Origin: Microstegium vimineum
Lineage: Eukaryota > Streptophyta > Magnoliopsida > Poales > Poaceae
Reading direction: 5' to 3'
Assembly: GCA_022036555.1 (NCBI GenBank)
Contig: CM039130.1
Coordinates: 16,513,937 to 16,577,936 of the forward strand
Length of the DNA: 64,000 nucleotides
Numbering within the stretch: the first letter of the stretch is position 1; each line of letters starts with the position of its first letter. This document shows, piece by piece, positions 8,790 through 20,430 of the stretch. Both the position numbers and the translations under genes were made by a program. The notes below the pieces were generated by a model, which did not search any database, had not been told where the DNA came from, and saw only the letters and a list, made by a program, of their open reading frames with translations.

Positions 8790-9434
8790 TCCGTCTAAAG
8801 TCTTTTGAAAAAAAAATTCAAATGTGAGAAATTCAAATGAATTTTTTCTTGGTATATGCATGATTTCAAATAAAAATACTATCAACTCTAAAGTTGTTTA
8901 GTTTTTCGAGATTTAGAACTTTCATTTTGATTATTTCTCCATCCAAGGTCTTTTGAAATATATGAATTTCAAATATGAGAAAATCAAATATAATTTTTCA
9001 TAGTTGTTTACCTTCTCGAGAACTATAATTTTTGTTTTGGTTGTTGCTATATGCAAGGTCATTTGAAAAATCAAAGTTCAAATGTGAGAAATTTAACCAT
9101 AATTCTCCTTGATAGATGACTTCAAATGAAAAGGTTCAACTGCTACAAAGTTGCATAACTTTTAAAGATCTATAGTTTTTGTTTTTATCATTTCTTCATC
9201 TGAGGTCATTTTAAAATTTTGAATCTCCATACGTAATTTACTGTTCAACGTCCATTTTTTAGAGGCAGTTCTACATCCAACCACATATAAAAACCGATTG
9301 GTAGAAACGATTGAATCTAGAGCTGCTTCTATAAATGAATTTCTAACAGCTCGTTTTGAAAATTGTTTTTATACAGTTTTAGATTGAATCTCCATTGAAA
9401 AAACGAGACATCTCTACAAATGTTTTTTATAGTG
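8790..9434 (+). mobile_element. CACTA-type terminal region with subterminal repeats
   Basis: Four diverged units 100-145 bp apart share a core like CCATC.AAGGTC(A/T)TTTGAAA followed by TTCAAAT.TGAGAAA (near 8795, 8940, 9052 and 9196). They are followed by a block with AACCGATTGGTAGAAACG, and the segment ends TTTTTTATAGTG at 9423-9434, the reverse complement of a CACTA terminus. No matching 5' CACTA end is seen to the left, so this is probably a truncated, non-coding end. Confidence 0.4.
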
Positions 9435-9698
9435 TTACCATACTTGTGCAAATGAATTGTTTGATTATTGTTGGACTTCGTAATCATCCTAGAACTATGG
9501 TTGTCCAGCATGTTCTACAAGACAAGAGCATGTTTAATTGGTGCGTAACTTTGTAGCGGCTAATGTTACAAAAGTGTTGTTAACACCTAGAGTTTGACGA
9601 ACAAAATGGTCACCATATTTTAAGCAAATTTTGACAAAAAAAAAGTCTAATGGTATGTAGGACGCATGGCTAAGAATATGCATCGTGAAACCACATAT

Positions 9699-9930
9699 AT
9701 ACTCTCTCTATCCTAAATTATAAGATATTCTAAAAATTATAGAGAATCAAAGCGTCTCAAGTTTAACCAATAATTATAGAAAAAAAATATTAAAATTTAT
9801 CACACTAAATAAATAGGCATACTATAAAATATAATAATATAATTAATAAAAAATATAATAATACTTTGTTAACATCATAAATCTTATTATATTAATATAT
9901 AAGTTTAATCATACTTGCAATACTTTGATG
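9699..9930. mobile_element. Partial Stowaway-like MITE
   Basis: ACTCTCTCTATCCTAAATTATAAGA at 9701-9725 is close to the usual start of grass Stowaway/mariner MITEs (CTCCCTCCGTCCCAAATTATAAGA). The following 200 bp is very AT-rich. No clear right terminus is found, so the right limit is approximate. Confidence 0.35.
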
Positions 9931-9934
9931 TTGG

Positions 9935-11598
9935 GGATATACCCAAGCTCGTATGACTTATTTAATAATGACTATATATACTAATGACACGGTCAGAGGT
10001 GCTTAACCCTAATTAGCAAAAGGGCATCACGTCGCCGCCCTTGTGCCTGCTGCAGACGCACGCACCCCTCCGCTGGTGGGTGCATGTGCATGTGCGTCGC
10101 TGTGCTGTCCAGCTCATTGCGGAGTGTTACCATATTTCGCTGCGCCGTTCTTCTCTCCACATGTGTGGATGTCCGTAGAGGTGCTGTTGTGTTGCACACT
10201 ACGCTATATGGTTAGACTACTTCCACGACGTCGACTACATCGAGTACGCACGTTCCGCCAAATCTTATGCTGCATGCGCCACGCATCAAGAAGGTATAAT
10301 ATATGATCATCCATATGCAAGTGATCCTGTTTTGGCACAGTATTTATATAGTGCTAGCAAGTAGTCACTCGTGTTTCTTAACGGTGGTATCTAGAGTTGT
10401 GTTTGTGTTAGTTTTTATCTAGATTTTTTAACGCGGTTGACTATAAAATAAATTGTTTTAACAAATAGCATAGCATTATGCTTGCATCAAATTTTACTTC
10501 GTCTTTACTTCCTAATTATGTGACTCGCTAATTGGCCGTACGTCGCGCAACTGACCAAAAGGCTGTAAATTCGTGTAGCGAAGTTGTTGATACACGGTCT
10601 GTATGTTTATATCCGCTAGAACGCCATACCTGTTAATTTCTTAACAACATACGAAAAATCTATTCTATCCATCATCGTCTCACGGAGCCAATTGTGTGTT
10701 TTTAAAAAAAAATATATATCGTAACGTTGTTGTTCGTAGAAACATCTAACTCATTTTTGCAGAGATGTTATGATGGTATGGCCTTAAAATCATATGATGA
10801 CTTGTGTGTAATTTTTGTGCGTCATGTGTGTCACTATTAATTACAGCTAGGTTGAGGCTGTTCTTTTATTGTATTCGGCATGCGTGTCATCCTATGAAGT
10901 GCTCATGTGATGTGATGTATAATTTATTTTGCTCTTAGCTTGTAATAGACAATTTAAATTATGTAATCCATTGACACGAGAGAAGGTGACTCAACGACAA
11001 CATCACGTTAAAATTAGGACGTCTAAGAGTAGGCATCCTTCTTCATTGCTGATGATCGTTTGGACACAATTTTTGAACGAAGAAATGGCCATACTATCAC
11101 AATAATTTAATTATCAGTGACGTTCATATTTATACATTGTGTGTGTTGAGTATAAAAATCCCTCGTAATAAAAATTTAGTTTTATGCCCTTCCAAGAGCT
11201 ACACCTTTTAAATCTTGTTAGTAGCTGATAGGTCTGCCATAGTAGGGCGTTATCTTCTACCTTGATTTTTTGGGTGGTGTCGGACACCACAACATAGTGT
11301 TGGTTTACTTGACGAAACTATCAAGTCTGACTTAAGTTTTGGGGCATAGCGTTGGAAGCCGAGACATATGACGTCAACAAACGAACGAGAGTCACGATGA
11401 ATGCGATTGACAAATGTTGCCTACTCAGTTCACTATAATACTAGCAGTGATGCAAAAGCTCACTAGTTCACAGGGAATGTGGGATCTCATCCCACTATGC
11501 AATGTCGGGGGACATTCACAAAACATAGTGGGCTTTTCTTTTATTAAAAATATTTTGATGAAAGTAGTGCTAACTGGTGCATATCTTTGTTGTAAAAA
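9935..11598. other. Intergenic DNA, no gene supported
   Basis: A GC-richer block (10020-10290) has short open frames on both strands, none with a recognisable domain or start context. The remainder is AT-rich. The last few hundred bases before 11599 should hold the LTR or leader of the copia element, but I could not recognise an LTR end or a TGGTATCAGAGC-type primer site there. Confidence 0.35.
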
Positions 11599-12370
11599 AT
11601 GTTGAACAACTCGAGTTTTAATTTGCGATCAATTCTAGATAAAGGAAAGCTAAATGAAACTAATTTTGTTGATTGGAATCGGAGCCTGAGAATTGTTCTT
11701 AGACAGGAAAAGAAAGAGTACGTTCTTGATATGCCCTACCCATCACACACCACTAATGCATATCGTGCTTATGTGAAGCACACTGTTGATGTTGTGGATG
11801 TGCAGTGCCTGATACTTGCTTGAATGAACTCTGAGCTACAAAAGCAATATGAGAGCACCAAAACACATGATATGATCGTCGGGCTACGTGGCATGTTCGA
11901 AAACCAAGCAAGGCTTGACAGTTTTAACACTTCAAAATCTCTATTTGATAGCAAGCATGCTGAAGGCGCTCCGATCAGCCCTCATGTAATCAAGATGTTA
12001 GTTATATCAAGAGCTTACATAGACTGGGTTTTCCCCTTGATGACGAACTCGACACTGATGTGATAGTCGCTACCAGCTAGCTTTGAGCCAGTCATCATGA
12101 ATTACCACATGAATGGCTTGAAGAAGACACAAGTGATGCCAAAGACAACAGGGGTGAGACTTAGGAAGGCTCCTGGTCATGTGACGACTATGCAGTTTTG
12201 TAAGAAGCGAAAGCGCCCAGCCAAGGCTAAGAAACCTGCCGAAAGTAAGACTTCTAGACAGACAACTAAGGGCAAAGAAAAGAAGAAAAAGGTTGGCCCA
12301 TCCTCTGGTGATGTTTCTTCTCACTACAGTACGAAAGGACATTGGTTGAGGAATTGCAAGAAGTATATGT
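11599..12370 (+). pseudogene. Copia gag remnant
   Basis: The frame starts MLNNSSFNLRSILDKGKLNE and has FVDWNRSLRIVLRQEKKEYVLD, the UBN2-type copia gag N terminus. A TGA at 11821 interrupts before MNSELQKQYE. A later frame has a Lys-rich stretch and a damaged zinc knuckle (HYSTKGHWLRNC), with the first Cys pair lost. Stops at 12063 and 12372 confirm decay. Confidence 0.6.
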
Positions 12371-12439
12371 AAGACAAGAAAAAGATTGGAGGTGCGACCT
12401 TCGCTCAAGGTATTAATGTTATTGAAATTAATCTTGCAA

Positions 12440-12866
12440 CACGTTCTAATGATGCATGGGTATTTGATACTGGTGTGATGATTCATACTTGCAAATCATT
12501 GTAGGGACTGAAAATAATTAGGCGCTTTGCAAGAGACGACATGGACTTATGTGTCGGGAATGGAGCAAAGGTTGTTGCGTTGCCATCGACACTTATTCAT
12601 TATCTCTACCTTCTGAATTAGTGCTAAAACTTAATAATTGTTATTTTGTTCCTGCGTTGAATAAGAATATTATTTTCTGTCATGTTTAGAGGATGATAGT
12701 TTTGAATTTTTAATAAAGAACAAATGTTGTTCTATTTGTATGAATGGCATGTACTATGGGAGATGTCCCGTTGTGAACAGGATTTATGTTCTTAATATAG
12801 AAGAAAAGTAAAATCAATAATGTTAATGCTAAGAGAGTCCGTAAACATGATTATTATCCTACTTTC
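12440..12866 (+). pseudogene. Copia protease region, heavily decayed
   Basis: WVFDTGVMIHTC keeps the aspartic protease D-T-G triad near 12460-12495 and is followed by a stop. The rest is unreadable through multiple stops, and no C-terminal protease motif survives. Confidence 0.45.
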
Positions 12867-13781
12867 TTGTGGCATTGTCGCTTAGGACATATAAGCAAGA
12901 AACACATTGAGAGGCTACATAAAGATGGTCTTCTCGATTCTTTTGATTATGAATCGATTGAAACATCCGAGGCATGCTTACTTGGAATGATGACTAAAGC
13001 TCCCTTTGTTGGACAAAGTGAGAGAGCAAGCGAGCTATTAGGCCTAGTACATACAAATGTATGTGGTCCAATGAGTTCGACCGCGAGAGGTGACTTTCAT
13101 TACTTCATTACCTTTACCGATGACTTGAGTAGATACGGTTATATCTTAATGAGGAACAAGGTAGAATCCTTTGAAAAATTCAAAGAGTTTCAGAATGAAG
13201 TGCAGAATCATACTGGCAAGACAATTAAATTCCTACGATTGGATCGTGGTAGGAAGTATTTGAGCCATGAGTTTAGTGATCATCTAAAGAATTGTGGAAT
13301 TGTTCGACAACTGACTCTGTTTGGAACGCCACAATGGAATGGTGTGTCCGAGAGGAGAAACTGAACTTTATTGGACATGGTAAGGTCAATGATGAGTCAG
13401 ACTGATCTTCCATTGTATTTTTGGGGGTATATGCTAGAGACAGCTATGTTTACACTAAACCATGTACCATCTAAGTATGTAGAGAAGACACTATATGAGA
13501 TATGGACTAGGAAACATCCTAGTTTGTCATTCTTGAAGGTTTGGGGTTGTGATTCTTATGTTAAGCGTTTGACACCAAAAAGCTTGAGCCTAGATCCAAT
13601 AAGTGCATCTTTGTGGGATATCCTAGTGAAACTAAAGGATATTATTTTTATAACCGACAAGAGAACAAAGTGTTTGTTGCTCGAAATGCAGTCTTTCTTG
13701 AGAAAGAGTTTCTCTCAAAAGAAATTAATGGGAGCATTGTGCAACTTGAAGAAGTGCAAGAAACACAAGAAAATGTTCTAG
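12867..13781 (+). pseudogene. Copia integrase
   Basis: The pre-integrase zinc region MWHCRLGHISKKHIERLHKD...EACLLGMMTKAPF leads into the core. FITFTDDLSRYGY gives the first Asp, LRLDRGRKYLS the second and TPQWNGVSERRN the Glu, so the DDE triad is intact in one frame to 13364. A stop (QN replaced by *) precedes a second open segment (MDMVRSMMSQTDLPLYFWGY...KVWGCDSYVKRL) to about 13610, then a frameshift. Confidence 0.65.
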
Positions 13782-13879
13782 TTTCCACTAACGAGGAGGT
13801 ACAACAGGATGAGCTGGCGATGGTCGCTGACCAACATACTGTACCTCAACCACGAAGATCAATACGGTCTCGTCGCGCA

Positions 13880-14979
13880 CCAAGAAAGTACACGTTACTG
13901 ACTACGGGGCAACGCGACATCTTGTTGTTAGACAATGAAGAGACTAACACTTACACAAAGGCAGTAATGGGACCGGAGTCCGAAAGATGGCTTGAATCCA
14001 TGAGATCTAAAATGGATTCCATGAGAGATAATCATATTTGGAACCTGGTTGATCCACCTGATGGCGTGAGGGCCATCGAGTGAAAATGGATTTTTGGGAA
14101 AAAGACAAACGCTGATGGAAATTTTGACATCTATAAAGCAAGACTGGTAGCAAAAGGTTTTGGTCAAATTCAAGGTGTTGACTATGATGAAACATTTTCA
14201 TTTGTCGCTATGCTAAAGTCTATCTAAATACTTCTAGCAATTGTTGTGTATTATGACTATGAGATTTGTCAAATGGATGTCAAAATGGCTTTCCTTAATG
14301 GAAACCTAAGTGAGGATGTGTACATGACACAACCTTAAGGTTTTGTCAACCAGCAAAATACTAGAAATGTTTGTAGACTCATGAAGTCTATATATGGGCT
14401 AAAGCAAGCATCCCGGAGCTAGAATATTTCTTTGATGAGGAAGTAAAATCATTTGGTTTCTCAAAAAATGAAGAAGAACCATGTGCTTACAAGAAAGTTA
14501 GTGGGAGCGCACTCGTGTTTCTGGTCTGTGTGTGGATGACATACTACTGATCAGGAATAATATTCCACTAATGGAGGATGTTAAGGCCTCACTAAGAAAG
14601 AATTTCTCTGTGAAGGATCTTGGAGAAGGATCTTACATTTTGGGTATAAAGATCTATAGAGACAGGTCTAAGCACTTAATTGTATTAAGTCAAAGCATGT
14701 ACATTGATAAGGTGTTGAATAGGTTCAACATGACTGAGTCCAAAAGGGGATTCATACCTATGTCACATGGTGTAACCTTGAGCAATAGTCAGTGTGCCAC
14801 ATCACCTGAGGAGCAAGAAAGGATGAGTAGAGTGCCTTATGCTTCGGCTATAGGCTCTATTATGTAGGCCATGATATGCATAGGCCTAGGCATTTCATTT
14901 GCTCTAAGTGTTACGAGCAGGTACCAATCAAACCCAGGTGATGCTCACTAGGTAGCAGTTAAAAATATCCTTAAGTACT
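13880..14979 (+). pseudogene. Copia reverse transcriptase
   Basis: Recognisable blocks are ESERWLESMRSKMDSM, NHIWNLVDPP, KARLVAKGFGQIQGVDYDETF, QMDVKMAFLNG, SIYGLKQAS, an active site reading CVDDILLI after one-base loss near 14520, and the 111-residue frame 14532-14867 (KDLGEGSYILGIKIYRDRS). Stops occur at 14081, 14226, 14337 and 14865. It breaks off at VAVKNILKYL at 14979. Confidence 0.65.
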
Positions 14980-15451
14980 TGTCGATGGGATATCATATGG
15001 GGTACCCGTAGACCGGCTTACCGGAGCCTTGGGCCTCCTTCACTCAGCCCACGAAGGAAGACGAACACGCGAGACCGGATTCTACTCGGTAACGACGACA
15101 AGACCAAAACATAGCTTAGGACTCTGAGTTTGTAACCGGGTAGGATTAGAGCAACCCTCAGCCAGATCCTGGACTATAAAGGGCTGATGAGGGTACCACC
15201 CAAAAAACATCTGAACATACTATGTAACACCCGATACGTAGAACGACACACAACACCTTGTATCACGAGATCAGAGCAATAACAAGCGACCTAACTGGAC
15301 GTAGGGTTATTACTCGACTGTGTCGATGGCCTGAACCAGTATAAACCGTGTGTCCCTACGTGTTCAACCACCAAGGTTTCACTATTCGCCGAGGCACGAA
15401 CAACTGTCTCGGGTAACCCCGTGGCAGGCTATCGGTGGTAAAACATTGACA
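14980..15451 (+). mobile_element. 5' LTR of Tat-lineage element
   Basis: The LTR starts TGTCGATGGGATATC and ends CATTGACA, about 472 bp. It has a TATA box at 15174-15181, and the expected primer site follows two bases after its end. The start is set by the break in copia homology and could be a few bases off. Confidence 0.6.
15174..15181 (+). promoter_or_regulatory. TATA box of Tat LTR
   Basis: TATAAAGG lies about 195 bp into the LTR, followed about 40 bp on by CATCTGAACATAC, a plausible transcription start region. Confidence 0.5.
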
Positions 15452-15453
15452 GC

Positions 15454-15471
15454 TGGCGCGCCAGGTAGGGG
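15454..15471 (+). other. Primer binding site
   Basis: TGGCGCGCCAGGTAGGGG directly after the LTR matches the primer-site context I know from grass cinful/zeon-like gypsy elements. It differs from the iMet-type TGGTATCAGAGC. I do not assign the tRNA. Confidence 0.5.
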
Positions 15472-15497
15472 CTTTCAGGGAATTTTTTCTCGGAAGC

Positions 15498-16600
15498 TTG
15501 GTGGACCACGACCTCAAGATTATGGAATCGATGAAATCAGCTTTTTTCTTCAGATCATGGATCTACGAGATTGATGACGATGGAAAGCTTCAAAGCCGAC
15601 TCCAAGAAGAAGAAGGATTCGATGAGAAGACTGAACAAGATATTCAAGGATTAAACCGAAAGACCAAAAATCTCACAATTTCGAAGCCGACCAGGACAAC
15701 AGAAGAAGATGGATACGAAACTGACTCGGAAAAGGAGACTCCACCACATACCGACTGCAAATCGAACATGGAAAGACTAACCACAACCCAAGTCAAAGTA
15801 TGCAGCCGAACCAAAATCGGAAACAACTCGAAAACACTCAAGAACGCGGTTCCGTACGGACTACACAACTCCGCATATACGCACGGAAGATTTCTTCGGA
15901 AGATGATGACAAGGAACGTAACTCTGAAAGGTGCTCAAGAAGGGATGATAATGTCAACAAGTCCAGAAGGATGCATCATACATTGGCCAAACCACTCTCC
16001 AAAAACGCAAACCCAAGATGAAGAACTACCATTCCAAGAAGGAAAAGAACTCGGAACATGTCAAGAACTACCCTACAAGTCAAGAAAGAAAAACCAGTGG
16101 GCAAAAAGAACTCGGAGAGCGCACACTATATACATGGCGGAGCTAGAACCCTACCTAGAACCACCACAGGTACCCGATTTGAAATCATCAGATGAATAAG
16201 GAGATATCTCGGAATATGAAGAAGGCTACGACAATGAAACCAACGACCACAAAGCTGCGTATATCCTAACTAAAGAAGAAAGAATCACAGATGAGCAAAA
16301 TAAAGAAGACGGAGACCCCAATAAACAACTCGACAGTGATACACCCCAGAAGCAACAAGGAGAACAACAAGATGAACAACCCCTCAAGAAACCAATATTC
16401 AATAGATTGGGAAAAATGGAGATACCTTAACCATCAGAAAGACATGAACGACATCTCGGATTAGTAAAGTAATATGACCCAGACTAGGGCCAACGCTACC
16501 CGGAAGACTACGGAGAATCCGAATACAGAGGGAATAGGGATTATTACAGAAGAGACTGGTCACCCGACTTCAACCGAACGGAACAATACAATAGATTCCC
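15498..16600 (+). pseudogene. Gag N-terminal region
   Basis: One frame runs 15498-16199 (Lys/Glu/Thr-rich, low complexity) and continues past a TAA as acidic GDISEYEEGYDNETN...PIFNRLGKMEIP up to about 16440. A frameshift near 16600 leads to the capsid frame. The N-terminal gag region of Tat elements is poorly conserved, so the call rests on position. Confidence 0.45.
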
Positions 16601-17458
16601 GTGTTTGCAGGTAGACTGCAGACACTGAAATTACCGCACAAATTCAAACCAACAAATCACTCCAAGTATAACGGCAAAGTGGAACCTAGACAATGGATAA
16701 GAGTCTATTCCCAATCCATTGAACTCGCGGGAGGAGACAACGACATTAAAGCCCTATATTTTCCGATGGCACTTGAGGCCATGCCACTGCAATGGTTTGA
16801 CAAACTGAGGCCACGATCAATCAAATATTGGGAAGATTTGCAAGAAACTTTCTGCAACAACTTTGCAGGGATAATAACACATCACGTGACGGTGGCAGAA
16901 TTGAAAAACGTAAAACAGAGAAAAGGAGAGACCTTAAGAGAATATTATCGAAGGTTCGGAGAACTCAGAGCTCAGATACACGACATAACCAACAGAGAAG
17001 TAATAGAAACATTCGCTAACATAATTTTAGCAAATTGGCAATTCAAGGATTACTTCAATGAAAATCCAAGATCCAATGAAGATTTCAAAAGAGCTGTCAA
17101 GAAAATGATATGGTCAGAAGAAAGAACTCGGCACAGATTCACCCGGGATTTTCATGAAAATAGAAGACCAGATTTTAGACCACAAGGCAAAAGACCAAGA
17201 CAAGACAACATGATAGCAGCAACAGACAACAAAAGAAGATACAACGACAATGACAAAGGAGGGTACAACAACAATTATAACAACAACCGGGACACAAACC
17301 GGAATAATATATACTCGAACAACAACTATCAGGGAAACAACTACGCAAGAAAGTGAGCTGAGAGGATAGAAAACCTACCCTGCCATATACATCCTTATGT
17401 AGGACACAAGCTAGTCGAATGCGACATATTTCAACGAAGATTCACAAAGAAGGAAGAG
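16601..17458 (+). pseudogene. Gag capsid (retrotransposon gag domain) and zinc knuckle
   Basis: FAGRLQTLKLPHKFKPTNHS, YNGKVEPRQWIRVYSQSIELAGG and ETLREYYRRFGELRAQI are hallmark blocks of the gypsy capsid. An Asn/Arg-rich tail (YNNNYNNNRDTNRNN) precedes a TGA at 17354-17356. The same frame then continues through AERIENLPCHIHPYVGHKLVEC, a Cys/His knuckle, and on into protease. The TGA probably replaces Trp. Confidence 0.65.
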
Positions 17459-18136
17459 GTGCGGACAAACAACTCAGAACAAAGAATAGATGAATCTAGA
17501 AAAGATACAAAGAAGGTAGAAGGAAATTATCAAGAACCCCAACGACAAATAGCCGTAATTGTTTCTGGAGCATCATATACAAGAAGTAAAAGACAAGAAA
17601 AGTTAGCCCACAGAACCATCATGGCGGCTGAACCAGCTACCCCAAGATATTTAGATTGGTCAGAATACCCAATTCAGTTCACAAGAGAAGACCAATGGAC
17701 AAGCGCAGCAAATGCTAGCTATTATCCTCTAGTAATGAGACCAACAATAGCAGGAGTGGCAGTATGCAAAGTGCTCATTGATGGAGGAATAGGACTAAAC
17801 ATAATCTTCACAGACACCTTAAGGAAGATGAACTTAGACTATGAAGGCATGGTCACACCAACAAGTATTCCCTTCTATGGGATTGTACCTGGAAGAGCTT
17901 CTATACCATTGGGACAGATAACCTTACCAGTCACCTTTGGAACACCTGACAAATATCGTACAGAGTTCATTAAATTCGAAGTATCCGACTTCGAATCATG
18001 TTACCATGCAATCCTTGGAAGACCAACACTCACAAGATATATGGCAGTACCCCACTATCCATACCTATTACTCAAGATACTGACAACAAAAGGAGTCCTA
18101 TCACTAAAGGGAGATCTAAAGAAGGCTTATGACTGA
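17459..18136 (+). pseudogene. Aspartic protease
   Basis: It lies in frame with the capsid (16601 frame). The catalytic loop reads VLIDGGIGLNIIF; D-G-G replaces D-S/T-G, a form I recall from Tat-lineage proteases. GRASIPLGQITLPVTFGTP and YHAILGRPTLTRYMAVPHYPY are the usual flap and C-terminal blocks. It ends at TGA 18134-18136 before the RT linker. Confidence 0.65.
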
Positions 18137-18209
18137 TGTACAAGCCAACTGTGATGTACAAGCCATATAAATATCAGAAAAGCTACAAGACTACAAAGAA
18201 AAAGAAGAC

Positions 18210-19208
18210 ATTGCAAAGAAGGTCGGAGAAATGAATCCAGATGAAATTCAAATACCAGCAAAGAAGCCAAACAACTTTACACCTCCAAAAGAAGCTGCCA
18301 CAAAGACAATTGACTTATTAACCGGAGATGTAGAAAAGACGGCAATAATCATCAGCGTAAATCTAGACCCTAAATAGGAACTCGCGCTCACCAACTTTCT
18401 AAGGGACAACAAAGACATATTTGCATGGAACCCCGCAGACATGCCAGGAGTCCCAAAGGAGTTGGCTGAGCACAAAATTGACACAAACAAAGGATCAAGG
18501 CCAGTAAAACAGAAGCTACACAGATTTGCGCCAGACAGGAAAGCAGCAATCAAAAAGGAAATCACAAAGCTATTGGCAGCAGGATTCATCAGAGAAATAA
18601 TCAACCTGGACTGGTTAGCCAACCCGGTCTTAGTAGAGAAAAAGAACTCAAAAGAATGGCGTATGTGTGTGGACTACACAGATCTTAACAAACACTGCTC
18701 AAAAGACCCATATGGGCCACCAAGGATTGACCAAGTCATAGACTCAACAGCTGGATCGCCATTACTATCTTTCATTGACTGCTACTCAGGGTACCATCAA
18801 ATATCACTAAGAGAAGAGGATCAAAGTAAAACATCTTTTATAACGCCTTTCGGAGCATACTGCTACAAGTCAATGCCGTTTGGACTAAAGAACACAGGAG
18901 CAACATATCAAAGAGCAATACAAACCTGCCTTGGAGATCAAATTGGAAGAAACGCTGAAGCCTACATTGATGACGTGGTAATCAAAACAAAGAAACCCGA
19001 ATCATTATTGGAAGACTTAGAAGAGACCTTCAAAAATCTAAAAGCATGGAAGTGGAAACTCAACCCTACAAAATGTGTTTTTGGCGTACCATTAGGACAA
19101 CTACTCGGTTTCTTAGTCAGCAATAGAGGGGTCGAAGCAAGCACAAAACAAGTCAAAGCAATTATGGATATGAAGCCACCAAAAAGATCAAGGACATACA
19201 GAAACTGA
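18210..19208 (+). pseudogene. Reverse transcriptase
   Basis: Blocks in order are NKGSRPVKQKLHRFAPDRK, EVxKLL-like ITKLLAAGFIRE, WRMCVDYTDLNKHCSKD, LLSFIDCYSGYHQISL, TSFITPFGAYCYKSMPFGLKN and the active site AYIDDVVIKTK (YIDD). GFLVSNRGVEA closes the thumb. The long frame is 18441-19208. A frameshift near 19185 separates it from DIQKLTGCMAALNRFIS, which continues in another frame. The YIDD site is intact. Confidence 0.75.
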
Positions 19209-19216
19209 CAGGATGT

Positions 19217-19806
19217 ATGGCAGCTCTTAATAGATTCATCTCAAAGCTGGGAGAAAAAGGACTACCCTTCTTCAAACTCCTGAAAAAGAAAGAGAACTTC
19301 AAATGGACAGAGGAGGCCAATCAAGCTTTCATCAAGTTAAAAGAATATTTATCATCATCTCCAGTAATGACCCCACCAAGGAACAAGGAAGATATGATGC
19401 TATATATCACCGCAACAAAGAATGTGGTAAGCACAGCAGTCATAGTAGAAAGAGAAGAATCCGGGCGTACCTACAAAGTACAAAGACCAGCATACTACAT
19501 TAGTGAAGTACTCACGGAGTCAAAAGTCAGATACCCGCACGTACAAAAACTACTCTACGCAGTACTAATATCATCAAGAAAGTTGAGGCATTTTTCCATG
19601 GGCATAAGGTAACAGTCGTGACCAACTTCCCATTACAAGACATACTCAGAAACAAAGATGCCACAGGTCGAATATCAAAATGGGCAGTAGAACTCGGAGC
19701 CCTCAACCTAGACTTCAAACCAAGAACAACAATCAAGTCGCAGATACTACCTAACTTCATTGCAGAATGGACAGAAATCACACAGAAAGAACCCGAACCA
19801 ATATGA
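19217..19806 (+). pseudogene. RT-associated RNase H
   Basis: MAALNRFISKLGEKGLPFFKLLKKKENFKWTEEANQAF is the RT-RNase H connection. LYITATKNVVSTAVIVE and QRPAYYISEVLTESKVRYPHVQKLLYAVLISSRKLRHF form the first RNase H. A frameshift at about 19612 moves on to VTNFPLQDILRNKDATGRISKWAVEL. It ends at TGA 19804-19806 ahead of the second RNase H. Confidence 0.65.
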
Positions 19807-20268
19807 GACCATTGTAAGATGTACTTTGATGGTTCTCTAAAGCTTGGAGGGGCAGAAGCAGGTGTACTACTAATCTCTCCAGAAGGAAGACAATTAAAAT
19901 ACGTATTACAAATATTATGGCAAGCAACGAACAATGAAGCAGAATACGAAGCACTATTACACGGATTGAAAGTAGCAACTACTCTGGGAATTAAAAGAAT
20001 ACTCGCCTATGGAGATTCAGCAGTAGTAATCAACCAAGTAAATAAAGAATGAGATTGCACAAAAAATAACATGGACGCATACTGTGCAAAAATAAGAAAA
20101 CTTGAGAAAAACTTTGAAGGACTAGAAATCCATCATGTCACAAGGGATTCAAATGTGGCAGCAGATGTCCTGTCAAAATTGGGATCGAACAAAGCGAAAG
20201 TACCACTTGGAATATTCGTAGAAGAACTTACAAAGCCATCAATCCAAGAAATTAGCAAACAAAAATAA
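19807..20268 (+). pseudogene. Second (aRNH-type) RNase H
   Basis: MYFDGSLKLGGAEAGVLL (Asp), ATNNEAEYEALLHGL (Glu) and RILAYGDSAVVINQV (Asp) form a second full RNase H core, ending HHVTRDSNVAADVLSKLGS. This extra domain between RNase H 1 and integrase marks the Tat lineage. A TGA at 20050-20052 interrupts it. It shares a frame with the upstream 19618 segment and the downstream integrase. Confidence 0.7.
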
Positions 20269-20430
20269 GACTCAACGAACATAGATAAGATAGAAGAACC
20301 CGACATTTCAAGATAGATCCTCAACATAGAAAGTGATTGGAGACAAGTATACATCGATTATAAAAGTGAAAGCAAACTACCCGGAGATAAAGTAGAAGCA
20401 AAAAGAATTTTAAGAAAAACCAAAGCCTAC

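Larger units (their letters stand above)
11599..14979 (+). mobile_element. Decayed Ty1/copia element, cut by gypsy insertion
   Basis: Domains appear in copia order: gag (11599-12370), protease (about 12460), pre-integrase and integrase (12867-13780), then reverse transcriptase (about 13900-14979). Integrase before RT defines Ty1/copia. Stops and frameshifts occur throughout. The 5' LTR was not recognised. The element stops in the late RT/RNase H region (VKNILKYL) exactly where the LTR of the next gypsy element starts, and no 3' half is found downstream. Confidence 0.7.

Noticed and set aside
10020..10300. GC-rich block with open frames and a possible exon ending at GAAG|GTATAA
   Set aside because: No domain, no partner exon and frames on both strands; not enough to call a gene.
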